46,643 nt of DNA from Lingula anatina (taxonomy: Eukaryota; Brachiopoda; Lingulata; Lingulida; Lingulidae), in NCBI RefSeq assembly GCF_001039355.2, contig NW_019773567.1:1-46643 (forward strand), read 5' to 3'. Both the position numbers and the translations under genes were made by a program. The notes below the pieces were generated by a model that was not told the DNA's origin, ran no database searches, and was given only the letters and a program-made list of their open reading frames with translations. Shown here piece by piece: positions 46,515 to 46,643 of the stretch. Every line of letters begins with the position of its first letter. Position 1 is the stretch's first letter.

Positions 46515-46643
46515 CTTCCCACTTCTAACTTCATACCCCCTGAACCTATACCTATAAGGAAAACTATTCCTTAGACCCCCCCCCTTCCCACTTCTAACTT
46601 CATACCCCCTGAACCTATACCTATAAGGAAAACTATTCCTTAG
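46515..46643. repeat. Two 60-bp direct repeats at the window end
   Basis: The 60 bases at 46515-46574 recur exactly at 46584-46643, the last base of the window, with ACCCCCCCC between. Each copy closes with a hairpin, TAAGGAA-AACTA-TTCCTTA. Confidence 0.95.

Noticed and set aside
1-46643. A functional cluster of co-regulated transporters
   Set aside because: The three genes belong to unrelated families, differ in orientation and share no visible regulatory element; neighbourhood alone is not evidence.

Overview
This is a nuclear genome scaffold from an animal. Genes have GT-AG introns, the largest roughly 8 to 9 kb, in AT-rich DNA with microsatellites, small DNA transposons and an LTR-retroelement remnant. 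The gene families are bilaterian. The compactness, repeat types and the few-percent divergence between two copies of one block suit a highly polymorphic marine invertebrate, but the sequence does not identify the species. There is no operon, CRISPR array, tRNA or rRNA.

Layout. (1) 1000-5046, plus strand: nine exons of an SLC22-type organic ion transporter, lacking its 5' exon(s). (2) 5047-9386: 3' flanks of two convergent genes, no convincing gene. (3) 9387-41686, minus strand: a complete otopetrin proton channel. Nine exons join in phase to give 797 codons plus a stop, with 12 membrane segments and an unusual acidic, Ser-rich N-terminal extension. Its second coding exon exists twice (35464-35672 and 37486-37694) inside a roughly 2-kb tandem duplication that has a single N at the joint. 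A 230-bp N gap lies at 30102-30331. (4) 42186 to about 43535, plus strand: 3' part of a Ty3/Gypsy-type retroelement (integrase tail, polypurine tract, presumed LTR), cut off at another single N. (5) 43497-45429, minus strand: a complete three-exon MFSD4B/NaGLT1-like transporter whose last codons appear to read into the LTR. (6) 45430-46643: upstream flank, ending in a 60-bp direct repeat at the window edge.

All three genes are multi-pass membrane transporters or channels, but nothing suggests that they act together. SLC22 and otopetrin converge tail to tail; otopetrin and MFSD4B are in tandem on the minus strand. The introns carry short non-autonomous DNA transposons, including one family with a 5-bp target duplication and one with a TAA target duplication, a five-copy minisatellite and several CTCF-like motifs.

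I found no clearly new biological system. The best leads are the duplicated, phase-asymmetric otopetrin exon (alleles joined in assembly, or mutually exclusive exons), the retroelement-derived 3' end of the MFSD4B-like gene, and the small transposon families.
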